Origin: Bacteroidales bacterium
Lineage (GTDB): Bacteria > Bacteroidota > Bacteroidia > Bacteroidales > 4484-276
Assembly: GCA_018400545.1 (NCBI GenBank)
Contig: JAGYLT010000035.1
Coordinates: 1 to 12,607, forward strand
Reading direction: 5' to 3'
Length of the DNA: 12,607 nucleotides
Shown here: piece by piece, positions 1-7,052 of the stretch
Layout: every line of letters begins with the position of its first letter
How positions within the stretch are numbered: position 1 is the first letter of the stretch
Program-made: the position numbers and the translations under genes
Notes under the pieces: generated by a model
Database searches by the model: none
Seen by the model: only the letters and a program-made list of their open reading frames with translations
Told to the model about the DNA's origin: nothing

Positions 1-7
1 GAGTTGC

Positions 8-49
8 GAATAAAGATTAACGAATAACAAATAACGGATAATAAATAAC
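8..49. repeat. A/T-rich tandem heptamer array, six units
   Basis: Six consecutive 7-bp units can be read without gaps: GAATAAA, GATTAAC, GAATAAC, AAATAAC, GGATAAT, AAATAAC (consensus RAATAAC). The array ends 31 bp before the start codon of the first gene, so it sits where a promoter or leader would be. No TAnnTTTG box is visible between it and the gene. The units are directly seen; any role is unknown. Confidence 0.7.
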
Positions 50-80
50 GATTTTCAAACAAACCATAAAAACAAACACA

Positions 81-866
81 ATGAACACAGTATCAAAATT
101 ATTTTTAGCAATTGCAATCCTCGTATCAGGAGCAATTTATGCACAGGAACACAAAGTAAATGTTGGCAATGCCAAAAAGGTAGAAATCACCAACCTGACC
201 GGTGAAATCAAAATTATTGGCCATAGCGGTTCGGAAATTCTGATCTCAGCAAGCGAACTTGCAACCCCGCCTGAAAGGGCAAAAGGGCTAAAACCCCTTT
301 CAGGTGGTGGAATCGACAACTCAGGAATTGGGCTTAATGTTTCTGAATCCGGAAATGTGATTAAAATTTCAGGAACCACAAAGCAGTCGGCTGATGCTGA
401 CTACACCTTTAAAATGCCAAACTCCATTGCTGTTATGGTGGATTACTCAAGCCCGTTCTCTTCCGATAACGTGATGGTAGAGGATTTTTCAGGTGAATTT
501 GAAATGCAGGGACTGAACGAAGGTGTAACCATGAAAAATGCAACCGGACCTGTATTTTTCGATCTGGTAAACGGCGACATCGAAATTGACTTCCAGTCCG
601 TAAGCCAAAAAAGCCCCATGTCCATCAAAACGATCAATGGTGATATTGATCTTTCCTTCCCTGCTTCCACAAATGCCAGCCTCGAACTGTATTCTCTCCA
701 CGGAGATATCTACACCGACATGGACATCAAGGTTGAAAAACCCGAAGATGACAAAGGCATGCGCTTTATGGGCGGCTCAAGCGAAGTGAAAGGCACGCTG
801 AATGGCGGTGGCGTAAAAATGGAAATCTCTACCATAAACGGAAACCTGTATTTGAGGAAGAATTAG
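81..866 (+). CDS. Secreted DUF4097-like beta-strand-repeat protein (first of two paralogues)
   Basis: A 261-residue exported protein. Residues 1-21 form a signal peptide (short basic start, hydrophobic LFLAIAILVSG, likely cut at IYA-QEH). The rest is rich in short beta strands with repeated turns of the type T-I-N-G-D-I, at NGDIEI, KTINGDIDL, LHGDIY and TINGNLYLRK. This pattern is typical of DUF4097 ('putative adhesin') proteins, thought to form a beta-solenoid-like fold in the periplasm or at the surface. It ends with a T-L-N-G-G-G segment followed by T-I-N-G-N-L-Y-L-R-K, almost identical to the end of the next protein, so the two look like diverged tandem duplicates. No catalytic residues can be named. 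In Bacteroidota such genes often sit beside FtsX-type permeases, as here. The molecular function is unknown. Confidence 0.85.
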   Translation: MNTVSKLFLAIAILVSGAIYAQEHKVNVGNAKKVEITNLTGEIKIIGHSGSEILISASELATPPERAKGLKPLSGGGIDNSGIGLNVSESGNVIKISGTTKQSADADYTFKMPNSIAVMVDYSSPFSSDNVMVEDFSGEFEMQGLNEGVTMKNATGPVFFDLVNGDIEIDFQSVSQKSPMSIKTINGDIDLSFPASTNASLELYSLHGDIYTDMDIKVEKPEDDKGMRFMGGSSEVKGTLNGGGVKMEISTINGNLYLRKN

Positions 867-869
867 AAC

Positions 870-893
870 TGAGTTACTGAGTTATTGAGTTGT
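870..893. repeat. Three 8-bp tandem units TGAGTTRY
   Basis: TGAGTTAC, TGAGTTAT and TGAGTTGT follow each other directly, starting four bases after the stop codon of the upstream gene. They begin a 119-bp simple-sequence spacer. Directly seen; role unknown. Confidence 0.65.
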
Positions 894-897
894 TGGT

Positions 898-940
898 GTG
901 TTGGGAGAATGGAGTGTTGGGAGGTTGGGAAATTGGAAGG
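898..940. repeat. G/T-rich segment with a repeated 10-mer
   Basis: The 10-mer GTGTTGGGAG occurs at 898-907 and 914-923 (16-bp period), followed by GTTGGG and TTGG. The plus strand has three GGG runs and further GG runs here, so a weak two-tetrad G-quadruplex is possible but unproven. An open frame passes through this segment into the next gene, but its composition is not protein-like and the real start is downstream. Confidence 0.55.
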
Positions 941-946
941 AGCTTT

Positions 947-988
947 CTCATCGCTCATCGCTCAAAACTCACCTCTCACTGCTCACTG
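947..988. repeat. C/T-rich tandem heptamer array, six units
   Basis: Six ungapped 7-bp units: CTCATCG, CTCATCG, CTCAAAA, CTCACCT, CTCACTG, CTCACTG. All begin with CTCA. The array matches the upstream array at 8-49 in unit length and number but not in sequence. It ends 44 bp before the start codon of the second DUF4097-like gene. Confidence 0.75.
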
Positions 989-1032
989 TAACATTTCAAT
1001 TTATTTATTGTCACTTAAAACATAGAAAAATC

Positions 1033-1713
1033 ATGAAATCTATCATTATAAGCACAATAGCAATTTTGTTTTTCACATACACAAATGCGCAGGATATAGT
1101 TGAAAAATCCATCGTTATGGCAAAAAACCAGGAAGTGGATTTACAATTTGATTTTGCCGATCAAATCATCATCAAATCCTGGGATAAAAGCGAGGCTTAT
1201 CTTAAAGCTATCGTAAACATAAACGATAACGAGGATAATGAAAAATTCAGCCTCACGGCACGCGAAACTGCCAGTGGCGTGGAAATGGTATCAGAAATCG
1301 AGAACCTGGATGAAATCAGCAATGAAGTGGAAGTGTACCGCCACGGCGAGATTATCAGAAGCGACCATTGCGTGGATATGGAGATTGATTTTGAGATATT
1401 CCTGCCGGAAGGTTCGGATATAAACCTTGAAACCATCAGTGGCGACATCGAGATCATAGGGTTTAACAGAAATCTCAACATCAAAACCATAAGCGGATTT
1501 ATTGATGTAACAATTGATCCCGGCTCGCGCAACAATATCACGATGGAAACGATAACCGGTGAATTTTATTCGGATCTGGATCTTGACACCCAAAAGAAAA
1601 ACGAATGGAAAAATCATTGGATCGGAGGTGACCTGGAGACCACGCTCAACGGGGGCGGGCCATTGATCAGGCTTGAGACCATCAGTGGAAATATTTACCT
1701 GCGTAAGGAGTAA
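1033..1713 (+). CDS. Secreted DUF4097-like beta-strand-repeat protein (second paralogue)
   Basis: A 226-residue exported protein. The frame is open back to an ATG at 898, but that would put 45 residues encoded by simple repeats ahead of a good signal peptide. The ATG at 1033 gives MKSIIIS...TNA-QD, a clean signal peptide of about 19 residues, so I choose it. The C-terminal half has four spaced copies of a T-I-S/T-G motif (LETISGDIEI, IKTISGFIDV, METITGEFYS, LETISGNIYL) about 20-45 residues apart, as expected of DUF4097 beta-solenoid repeats. It ends in TLNGGG plus T-I-S-G-N-I-Y-L-R-K-E, matching the upstream gene. Residues about 50-100 are unusually acidic. The 30-bp gap to the permease gene suggests a shared transcript. 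The function is unknown; a role with the permease is inferred from position only. Confidence 0.85.
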   Translation: MKSIIISTIAILFFTYTNAQDIVEKSIVMAKNQEVDLQFDFADQIIIKSWDKSEAYLKAIVNINDNEDNEKFSLTARETASGVEMVSEIENLDEISNEVEVYRHGEIIRSDHCVDMEIDFEIFLPEGSDINLETISGDIEIIGFNRNLNIKTISGFIDVTIDPGSRNNITMETITGEFYSDLDLDTQKKNEWKNHWIGGDLETTLNGGGPLIRLETISGNIYLRKE

Positions 1714-1743
1714 CCTGACCATTAAACCATTAACCAACAAAAC

Positions 1744-3357
1744 ATGTTTCGCAATTATCTGAAAACAGCGTTCAGGAATATCCGCAGACAAAAAGGATAT
1801 GCTGCTATCAACATCATCGGCCTTTCCACCGGCCTGGCAGCATTCATCCTGATCATGCTCTGGGTGATCAACGAACTCAGCTACAACCGGAACAACGAGA
1901 ATTTCCACAGGATATACCGGTTCGTGCAGGAGCAGCAGTATTCCACCGGCCCGCTAACCACCCCGTGCATGCCGGCACCGCTGGCTGCAGATGTGAAATC
2001 CGATTTTCCGGAATTTGAAGACCTCTTCAGATATTATACCATTTCGGGTGTGCTGAGTGTGGGGGAAAATAAATTTGCTGATGAAATCACCATGGCCGAT
2101 TCGGGATTGTTCAATGTATTCAGCTTCGGTTTTATAGCCGGAAACCCGCAGGATGCAATGCAACCCTACACAGTGATCCTTACCGAAAAGGGCGCACAAA
2201 AGTATTTTGGCGATGAAAATCCCATGGGAAAGGTTATCCGGATGAACGATGACATCAATTTCAGGGTAAATGGCATTATCGAGGATCCGCCTGAAAACTC
2301 CTCGTTCACAGGTGAAATATACATGGCTTTCGACCATCTCGAGGATCTGGGCTGGAACCTTGACAGGTATGGCTGGAACACCTATTTTATGTATGCGCTG
2401 GTGGGAGAAAAAACGGATATGGGAGCGCTGAATGAAAAACTGAAACATTATTTCAGGATTGCCCGAAACGACGAAATCAATGATACGGAGCTTTTCCTGT
2501 TTCCGCTGGGAAAGCAGCGGCTTTACCGTTATGACGGCGAGCCATACCTGATCACAAACATTTATATTTTTTCCGTCATTGCGATATTTATTCTGCTCAT
2601 TGCCTGCATCAATTTCATGAACCTGGCCACTGCGCGGGCATCAAAGCGCGGGCGCGAAATTGGGCTGCGAAAAGTTGCAGGCGCCCGCAGGAAGCAGCTC
2701 ATTCAGCAATTTATGAGCGAATCGGTGCTGATGTCGCTGCTTGCACTTTTGGTAGCGGTTGTGGTGGTTTATCTTACTTTGCCACTGTTTAATGAACTCA
2801 CTTCCAGGGAACTTTCCCTTGACCTGCTGAATCCGCTTATTACCGGACTGCTATTGGCTGTAGCCTTGTTTACAGGGCTCATTGCGGGCAGCTACCCGGC
2901 ATTTTATCTTTCCGGGGTTAAACCGTTGAAAATCATCCGGTCTTCCAGCAACGTGAGCGGCGGCAATGCCTGGTTCCGGCGGTCGCTGGTTGTATTTCAG
3001 TTTGTGCTGTCCATCACGCTTATCATCTCTACCCTGGTCATATATCGCCAAACGGATTATATCCAGTCGAAAGACCTGGGGATGAACCGCGAAAATTTAA
3101 TTTTTGCCCGCTTGCGCGGCGCCCTGTCTGAAAATTTTTATGACTTTAAAAATAAGCTCCTGCAAAGCCCTGATATTGTCAATGTCACTCAGATCACATC
3201 TTCCTATTACATCGGCAGCAACTCGGGCGGACTGATCTGGGAAGGCAAGGAAAATGAAGACGATGTGCTGATCGGTGTGGAAAGTGCAGATTATGATTTT
3301 ATTGAAACCATGGAGATGCAAATGATTGAAGGCAGGTTTTTGAGGAAGGATACGTAA
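1744..3357 (+). CDS. FtsX/MacB-type ABC transporter permease, intact N-terminal two thirds
   Basis: A 537-residue open part of a permease whose relatives are usually about 780-800 residues. It starts with the typical Bacteroidota opening (M-F-R-N-Y-L-K-T-A-F-R-N-I). A first membrane helix follows at about 19-43, then a MacB-like periplasmic core (about 44-270). The first FtsX domain has three membrane segments from about 272 to 395 and the conserved cytoplasmic R-G-R-E-I-G-L-R-K-V-x-G-A-R loop that contacts the ATPase. A fifth helix (about 412-436, F-Q-F-V-L-S-I-T-L) leads into a second periplasmic domain, where a TAA at 3355-3357 ends the frame. No ATP-binding subunit lies in the window. The relatives act in export of lipids, peptides or lipoproteins, or in mechanotransmission; the substrate here cannot be told. 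The stop removes the second FtsX domain, so normal function is doubtful. Confidence 0.85.
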   Translation: MFRNYLKTAFRNIRRQKGYAAINIIGLSTGLAAFILIMLWVINELSYNRNNENFHRIYRFVQEQQYSTGPLTTPCMPAPLAADVKSDFPEFEDLFRYYTISGVLSVGENKFADEITMADSGLFNVFSFGFIAGNPQDAMQPYTVILTEKGAQKYFGDENPMGKVIRMNDDINFRVNGIIEDPPENSSFTGEIYMAFDHLEDLGWNLDRYGWNTYFMYALVGEKTDMGALNEKLKHYFRIARNDEINDTELFLFPLGKQRLYRYDGEPYLITNIYIFSVIAIFILLIACINFMNLATARASKRGREIGLRKVAGARRKQLIQQFMSESVLMSLLALLVAVVVVYLTLPLFNELTSRELSLDLLNPLITGLLLAVALFTGLIAGSYPAFYLSGVKPLKIIRSSSNVSGGNAWFRRSLVVFQFVLSITLIISTLVIYRQTDYIQSKDLGMNRENLIFARLRGALSENFYDFKNKLLQSPDIVNVTQITSSYYIGSNSGGLIWEGKENEDDVLIGVESADYDFIETMEMQMIEGRFLRKDT

Positions 3358-4085
3358 ATAAGCGATTCTCTGGCGGTTGCTGTGAATGAAGCCAAGCCGT
3401 AAAGTTATGGGAATGGAAAATCCCGTTGGCAAGTGGATTGGCTTTGAAAATGATGCCTACCGCACAAACATCATCGGCGTAGTGAAAGATTTCAACTTCC
3501 GCCCTCGACCGGGAAATCGAACCACTGGCCATATATCACAATACGGGCAGGATGAATTTATTGATTGTACGGCTGAATGGAGAAAAATCAGCTGCGCCAT
3601 TGAACACACCGAAACCACCTGAACGATTTTTTGCCGGCTTTCCTGTTCGAATTTTATTTCATGAGCGAGACATGATATGATTTATACCCATGTGACAAGA
3701 CTGGGAAAGCTTGACCAATAAATATTTCATAGATCCTGGCCATCATCATTTCCTGCCTGGGATTGTTCGGGCTGGCATCTTACACGGCAGAACAAAAAAC
3801 CAAAGAAATCGGTATCCGGAAAGTGCTACCTCCCATCACCGGCATTATCAAATTGCATGCAAAGTAATTTTCTGGCTGGTACCAATTGCAAACCTGATCG
3901 CATGGCCTGTAGCTCGGTATTTCATGCATGAATGGCTAAAACACATATGCGTATAAAATTGGCCTGTCGCCCTTTCTTTATCATCGCGGCAGGCCTTTCC
4001 ATTGCCATTACATTTTAACTGTTTTTACCCTCCTCATATCCGCGCTGCCATTAAAAATCCGGTGGATGCCATTAAACACGAATAA
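3358..4085 (+). pseudogene. Degraded 3' third of the FtsX-type permease
   Basis: After the stop at 3355 the family sequence continues in pieces that change frame. ISDSLAVAVNEA follows in the original frame (from 3358). GMENPVGKWIGFEN and IIGVVKDFNFRP follow in frame 2 (about 3404-3503). REIEPLAIYHNTGRMNLLIV lies in frame 3 (from 3504). ILAIIISCLGLFGLASYTAE plus the K-E-I-G-I-R-K-V-L loop are in frame 1 (from 3733). IANLIAWPVARYFMHEWL is in frame 3 (3864-3956), FFIIAAGLSIAITF in frame 2 (from 3974), and the family-like C-terminus AAIKNPVDAIKHE in frame 3, ending with TAA at 4083. Total length is close to that expected, so damage is by small indels and substitutions, not a large deletion. It is either a real decayed end or a low-quality stretch of assembly. 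Confidence 0.85.
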
Positions 4086-4110
4086 GTTGTTGCTTTTTAT
4101 TTTTGATTTT

Positions 4111-4138
4111 GTGCGGGAAAAACCTCCCGCACTTTTTT
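4111..4138 (+). terminator. Rho-independent terminator after the permease unit
   Basis: A perfect 8-bp stem (GTGCGGGA 4111-4118 with TCCCGCAC 4125-4132), a 6-base loop and six T directly after. It lies 26 bp past the ancestral stop codon of the permease, so it closes the DUF4097/permease unit and confirms that 4085 was the original gene end. Confidence 0.9.
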
Positions 4139-4238
4139 AAGTTATCTTGATTGAATTAAAAATAAACAACCGGGTGAATTTTGGCACGACAGTTGAGAAC
4201 AATTTGGTTCATTAACCATAAGCAAAACCAAATTCATC

Positions 4239-5042
4239 ATGAAAACTTTAAAACTAACATTGCTCTTCGGAATGCTCATTTTCATTACTGTTTCCGCCTC
4301 AGCACAAGATGTAATTATCAAAACCAACCGGGATACTTTAAATTGCAAAATCCGTGAAATCGGAACAGACGAAATTAAATACGCGTTACCAGACTACCCC
4401 TCCGATGTTTTGTTTTCGATCACCAAAGAAAAAGTAAGCAAACTCGTTTTTTCAAATGGCAAGGAAATGACCTTTATGAACGAGATGGACAACCCGATGA
4501 ATTATTCGGACCAAAAGAAAAGCGCCATCAAATTCGATTTTCTGTCGCCACTCACCGGCAACTCAACCATCGCGTTCGAGCGCAGCCTGAATCCCGGGCA
4601 AAGCCTCGAAGCCTCGCTGGGTATTATCGGGCTGGGCAGCGATCCTAACGATTACAATCCCCGCGGAACCTTCGTCAAATTCGGGATGAAGTTTATCAAG
4701 AGCCCCGATTTTTACCTCAAAGGCATGCGCTATGCCCACATCCTGAAAGGCAGCTATGTAAAGCCTGAAATTGGTTTTGGATATTATTCCAAAGATACGG
4801 ATGTGTATAACGATCCGTGGGACAGCTATTACACTACGGAGCGCAAAGATTACTTTTCGATGATCGTGCAGGTGGTGATCGGAAAACAATGGGTGGTAAA
4901 CGATGTGTTCCTGGTGGATTTCTACGGCGGCCTCGGTTACGGATTTGACGACGGCGATGGCCACTATCATTATGGTTACTCCATCACACCCGATGTGCCG
5001 CTGAGTTTTTCAGCAGGCTTAAAAATTGGCGTACTCTTTTAA
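4239..5042 (+). CDS. Secreted protein with short N-terminal domain and predicted outer-membrane beta-barrel
   Basis: A 267-residue protein. Residues 1-23 are a signal peptide (hydrophobic LTLLFGMLIFITV, cut after SASA-Q). Residues 24-80 form a small domain of the kind often seen in Bacteroidota (DVIIKTNRDTLNCKI, then EIGTDEIKY, then ITKEKVSKLVFSNGKE). It resembles short beta-rich modules ahead of barrels or C-terminal domains. From about 94 to the end, amphipathic strands with aromatic residues alternate with loops (YLKGMRYAHIL, EIGFGYYSKD, FYGGLGYGF), and the chain ends in L-K-I-G-V-L-F. A terminal Phe after alternating hydrophobics is the usual outer-membrane insertion signal. The gene stands alone between two terminators. 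No specific function is recognised; transport, binding or a structural role are all possible. Confidence 0.8.
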   Translation: MKTLKLTLLFGMLIFITVSASAQDVIIKTNRDTLNCKIREIGTDEIKYALPDYPSDVLFSITKEKVSKLVFSNGKEMTFMNEMDNPMNYSDQKKSAIKFDFLSPLTGNSTIAFERSLNPGQSLEASLGIIGLGSDPNDYNPRGTFVKFGMKFIKSPDFYLKGMRYAHILKGSYVKPEIGFGYYSKDTDVYNDPWDSYYTTERKDYFSMIVQVVIGKQWVVNDVFLVDFYGGLGYGFDDGDGHYHYGYSITPDVPLSFSAGLKIGVLF

Positions 5043-5068
5043 TTCAATTTCAAAGCTATATTACCAGA

Positions 5069-5100
5069 AGGCAGCCGGATTCCGGTTGCCTTTTTATTTT
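5069..5100 (+). terminator. Rho-independent terminator after the barrel gene
   Basis: A 10-bp stem AGGCAGCCGG (5069-5078) with CCGGTTGCCT (5082-5091), with one G-T pair and a 3-base loop, runs into TTTTATTTTTT. It starts 26 bp after the stop codon at 5042. Confidence 0.85.
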
Positions 5101-5126
5101 TTATTATGTTTAAGGCCAATCTTTTT

Positions 5127-5134
5127 TATCTTTG
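5127..5134 (+). promoter_or_regulatory. Bacteroidota -7 box TATCTTTG ahead of rfbC
   Basis: Exact match to TAnnTTTG, 19 bp before the rfbC start codon and just after the upstream terminator. No convincing -33 TTTG is seen at the usual spacing, so only the -7 element is claimed. Confidence 0.6.
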
Positions 5135-5153
5135 AAAACCAAAATCATGAACT

Positions 5154-5699
5154 ATGGAAATTGTTGAAACCGGTATCAAAGACCTCGTTATTATCAAGCC
5201 CATCGTATTTGAGGACGACAGGGGCTATTTTTTCGAATCGTATAACAAACTCAAATTTCTTGAAAAAGGCATTGACGTAAATTATGTGCAGGACAATGAG
5301 TCCAGATCAGGGAAAAATGTGTTGCGCGGCTTGCACTTTCAAAAGCCGCCTTACACCCAGGGCAAGCTGGTTCGCGTGATGCGCGGCTCGGTGCTGGATG
5401 TGGCCGTGGATCTCCGCAAACACTCACCCACCTATGGAAAATGGGCCTCCACCATACTTACCGATAAAAACAAATGGATGTACTGGGTTCCCGGAGGTTT
5501 TGCCCACGGATTCCTCACCCTGGAAGACGAAACTGTGTTTTTTTACAAGTGCACCAATGTTTACAACAAAGAATCAGAAGGCAGCCTGCGCTGGAACGAT
5601 CCCGATTTAAACATCGACTGGGGTGGTATCAGCAATCCGGTGCTTTCTCCAAAGGATAAAGAAGCTCCACTGTTTAAGGATTTCTTTAGTCCGTTTTAG
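5154..5699 (+). CDS. rfbC: dTDP-4-dehydrorhamnose 3,5-epimerase
   Basis: A 181-residue cytoplasmic cupin enzyme of full family length. It inverts C3 and C5 of dTDP-4-keto-6-deoxy-D-glucose, the third step of dTDP-L-rhamnose synthesis for O-antigen and other surface glycans. The signature R-G-L-H-F-Q is at 58-63, with the catalytic base His61. Lys71 (QGKLVR), Tyr131 (FFYKCTNVY) and Asp168 (SPKDKE) fall at a constant offset of two from the known Salmonella residues His63, Lys73, Tyr133 and Asp170, so the active site looks complete. The cupin core F-A-H-G-F at 116-120 is also present. The start at 5154 gives the usual N-terminus; an ATG at 5147 is in another frame. The gene is alone: rfbA, rfbB and rfbD are not nearby, so they must lie elsewhere if the pathway is complete. 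Confidence 0.96.
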   Translation: MEIVETGIKDLVIIKPIVFEDDRGYFFESYNKLKFLEKGIDVNYVQDNESRSGKNVLRGLHFQKPPYTQGKLVRVMRGSVLDVAVDLRKHSPTYGKWASTILTDKNKWMYWVPGGFAHGFLTLEDETVFFYKCTNVYNKESEGSLRWNDPDLNIDWGGISNPVLSPKDKEAPLFKDFFSPF

Positions 5700-5799
5700 A
5701 AGTTAATTGAATGCAACATTGGCTTAATAAAAGCACAAAACCAACCTCAAAAATCCATTACTTTCCAGTCATTTCACAACAACTCTTTTGAAAAGTGGT

Positions 5800-5807
5800 T
5801 AGTTTTG
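5800..5807 (+). promoter_or_regulatory. -7 box TAGTTTTG ahead of the lytic transglycosylase
   Basis: Matches TAnnTTTG and lies 28 bp before the start codon at 5836. A TTTTG at 5786-5790 is too close to act as a normal -33 element, so the promoter call rests on the -7 box alone. Confidence 0.45.
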
Positions 5808-5835
5808 TAGCATCTTTTAAAACCAGTGTTATTTC

Positions 5836-6855
5836 ATGAAAAAAATCATCTTCATCGTTTTCGGAATCCTCTCCCTGATCGTTTTCGGCATATTTGTTTT
5901 CCAGTCGTTTAGCGCAAGAACTGTTGAACAAAATCACTCCGAAACAGCTACTCACCCCGAAGTAGCTGCAACCATGCCTGTAGAAGTTAACCCATCGGGA
6001 AAACAGTTTTCACCGGTTTACAGCATCGATATTCCTGAGCAGGTTAATTTTGCAGGTGAGGAAGCTCCGCTTGAAGTTTTTTATGTGCGGGAATATCTGG
6101 ATCGGGAATTGACCGTGAACACCTATTTTCACTCATCAACCATTTCGCTGTTCAAACGTGCAAACCGCTGGTTCCCGCTTATTGAGCCCATCTTGAAAGA
6201 AAACAACATTCCCAACGATTTTAAGTACCTGGCCCTCATTGAAAGCGGGCTGGAAAATGTTACCTCTCCGGCAGGGGCCAAAGGTTTCTGGCAATTTTTG
6301 AAAAAAACCGGACGTGAATACGGCCTCGAGGTAAACAGCGGAATAGATGAGCGCTATAATGTGGAAAAGTCCACCGTTGCTGCATGCAAATACCTGAATG
6401 AATCGTATGAGAAATATGGCAACTGGACTTTGGTGGCTGCTGCCTACAATGCAGGAAACAGAAGAATTTCGGAATCTTTGGAAGAACAAAGGGTAAACAG
6501 CTACTACGATTTACTCCTCAATGCCGAAACCGCCCGGTATGTTTTCAGAATACTGGCCATCAAAACGATTTTTGAAAATCCGGGAAAGTTTGGGTTTCAT
6601 ATTCAGGAAGAAGATCTATACCCGCCAATCCCAACCAAAAAAATTAAAGTAACAAGCACCATTCACAACCTCGTGGAGTTTGCGGAGCAACATGGCATCA
6701 CTTACAAAACGCTCAAGATTTTCAATCCCTGGATCAGGAAAGACTATTTGCCAAACCGCCTCGGGCGCACCTATTATATCTCCATTCCGGTGGATGGAAA
6801 AATAAACTATCCGGGTATGATATCCAATAAAACCAAAGAACAGCCTGCCTCCTGA
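5836..6855 (+). CDS. Membrane-anchored lytic murein transglycosylase, MltD-like
   Basis: A 339-residue peptidoglycan-cleaving enzyme of the SLT (GH23) family. It cuts the MurNAc-GlcNAc bond non-hydrolytically, giving 1,6-anhydroMurNAc ends, in the periplasm. Residues 5-26 form a membrane anchor or uncleaved signal; no lipobox Cys is present. A linker (27-75) precedes the catalytic domain at about 110-245. That domain has the catalytic Glu136 in A-L-I-E-S-G-L, the G-A-K-G-F-W-Q-F motif (147-154) and the A-Y-N-A-G motif (203-207). The C-terminal segment 268-318 (KVTSTIHNLVEFAEQHGITY, then LKIFNPWI, ending YYISIP) looks like one LysM-type peptidoglycan-binding module, though divergent. E. coli MltD is longer and carries more than one clear LysM. 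It appears to be a single-gene unit. Roles in wall turnover or insertion of envelope machines are likely. Confidence 0.92.
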   Translation: MKKIIFIVFGILSLIVFGIFVFQSFSARTVEQNHSETATHPEVAATMPVEVNPSGKQFSPVYSIDIPEQVNFAGEEAPLEVFYVREYLDRELTVNTYFHSSTISLFKRANRWFPLIEPILKENNIPNDFKYLALIESGLENVTSPAGAKGFWQFLKKTGREYGLEVNSGIDERYNVEKSTVAACKYLNESYEKYGNWTLVAAAYNAGNRRISESLEEQRVNSYYDLLLNAETARYVFRILAIKTIFENPGKFGFHIQEEDLYPPIPTKKIKVTSTIHNLVEFAEQHGITYKTLKIFNPWIRKDYLPNRLGRTYYISIPVDGKINYPGMISNKTKEQPAS

Positions 6856-6920
6856 TGCTTTTCAACCATGTAAATGACAGGTGCATTTTCCCATCAATAT
6901 CTGCCAATAGCCAATTAACC

Positions 6921-6943
6921 CGGAAAATTCATTAAATTTTCCG
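6921..6943. repeat. Inverted repeat, 8-bp stem
   Basis: CGGAAAAT (6921-6928) pairs with ATTTTCCG (6936-6943) around a 7-base AT loop. It is AT-rich and not followed by a T-run, so it is at most a weak terminator for the transglycosylase gene ending at 6855. Confidence 0.55.
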
Positions 6944-6950
6944 CCCGAAG

Positions 6951-6986
6951 ATGTCAGAGCCTGACATTCATCGTCAGGCCTGACAT
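6951..6986. repeat. Double palindrome built on CTGACAT / GTCAGG
   Basis: ATGTCAG (6951-6957) pairs with CTGACAT (6961-6967) around AGC. Six bases on, GTCAGGCCTGAC (6973-6984) is a perfect 12-bp palindrome. The two share the core TCAG/CTGA, and ATGTCAG at 6951 could also pair with CTGACAT at 6980-6986, giving alternative folds. The symmetry would suit a dimeric DNA-binding protein, or simply RNA hairpins. Confidence 0.65.
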
Positions 6987-7025
6987 AAATAACTTAAAAT
7001 CAACAATTTTTAGTTATTCATCGTC

Positions 7026-7052
7026 ATTATTCATCATTTTGTGATGAATAAT
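7026..7052. repeat. Perfect 11-bp inverted repeat
   Basis: ATTATTCATCA (7026-7036) pairs without mismatch with TGATGAATAAT (7042-7052) around the loop TTTTG. It overlaps by one base the second copy of an 11-base direct repeat, ATTCATCGTCA, found at 6966-6976 and 7016-7026 (50-bp spacing). Confidence 0.75.

Noticed and set aside
898..940. G-quadruplex in the G/T-rich spacer
   Set aside because: There are only three GGG runs, so a three-tetrad quadruplex is not possible; a two-tetrad form is too common by chance to claim.
1291..1908. Long minus-strand open frame of 205 codons across the second DUF4097-like gene and the permease start
   Set aside because: It overlaps two clear plus-strand genes, has no signal, domain or promoter of its own and lacks recognisable protein features.
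3386..3622. Open frame of 78 codons that could be a small gene
   Set aside because: Its translation (GMENPVGKWIGFEN, IIGVVKDFNFRP) is the continuation of the permease in another frame, so it is a pseudogene fragment.
3711..3956. Open frame of 81 codons
   Set aside because: Only its second part (IANLIAWPVARYFMHEWL) is protein-like, and it matches the last permease domain; the first part is out of frame.
4147..4183. Possible promoter for the barrel gene at 4239 (TTG at 4151 and GAATTTTG at 4176-4183)
   Set aside because: GAATTTTG deviates from TAnnTTTG at the first position and the spacing of 22 bp is not typical; too weak to list.
5026..5280. Open frame of 84 codons overlapping the barrel gene end and the rfbC start
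   Set aside because: It crosses a terminator and is out of frame with both genes; no protein features.
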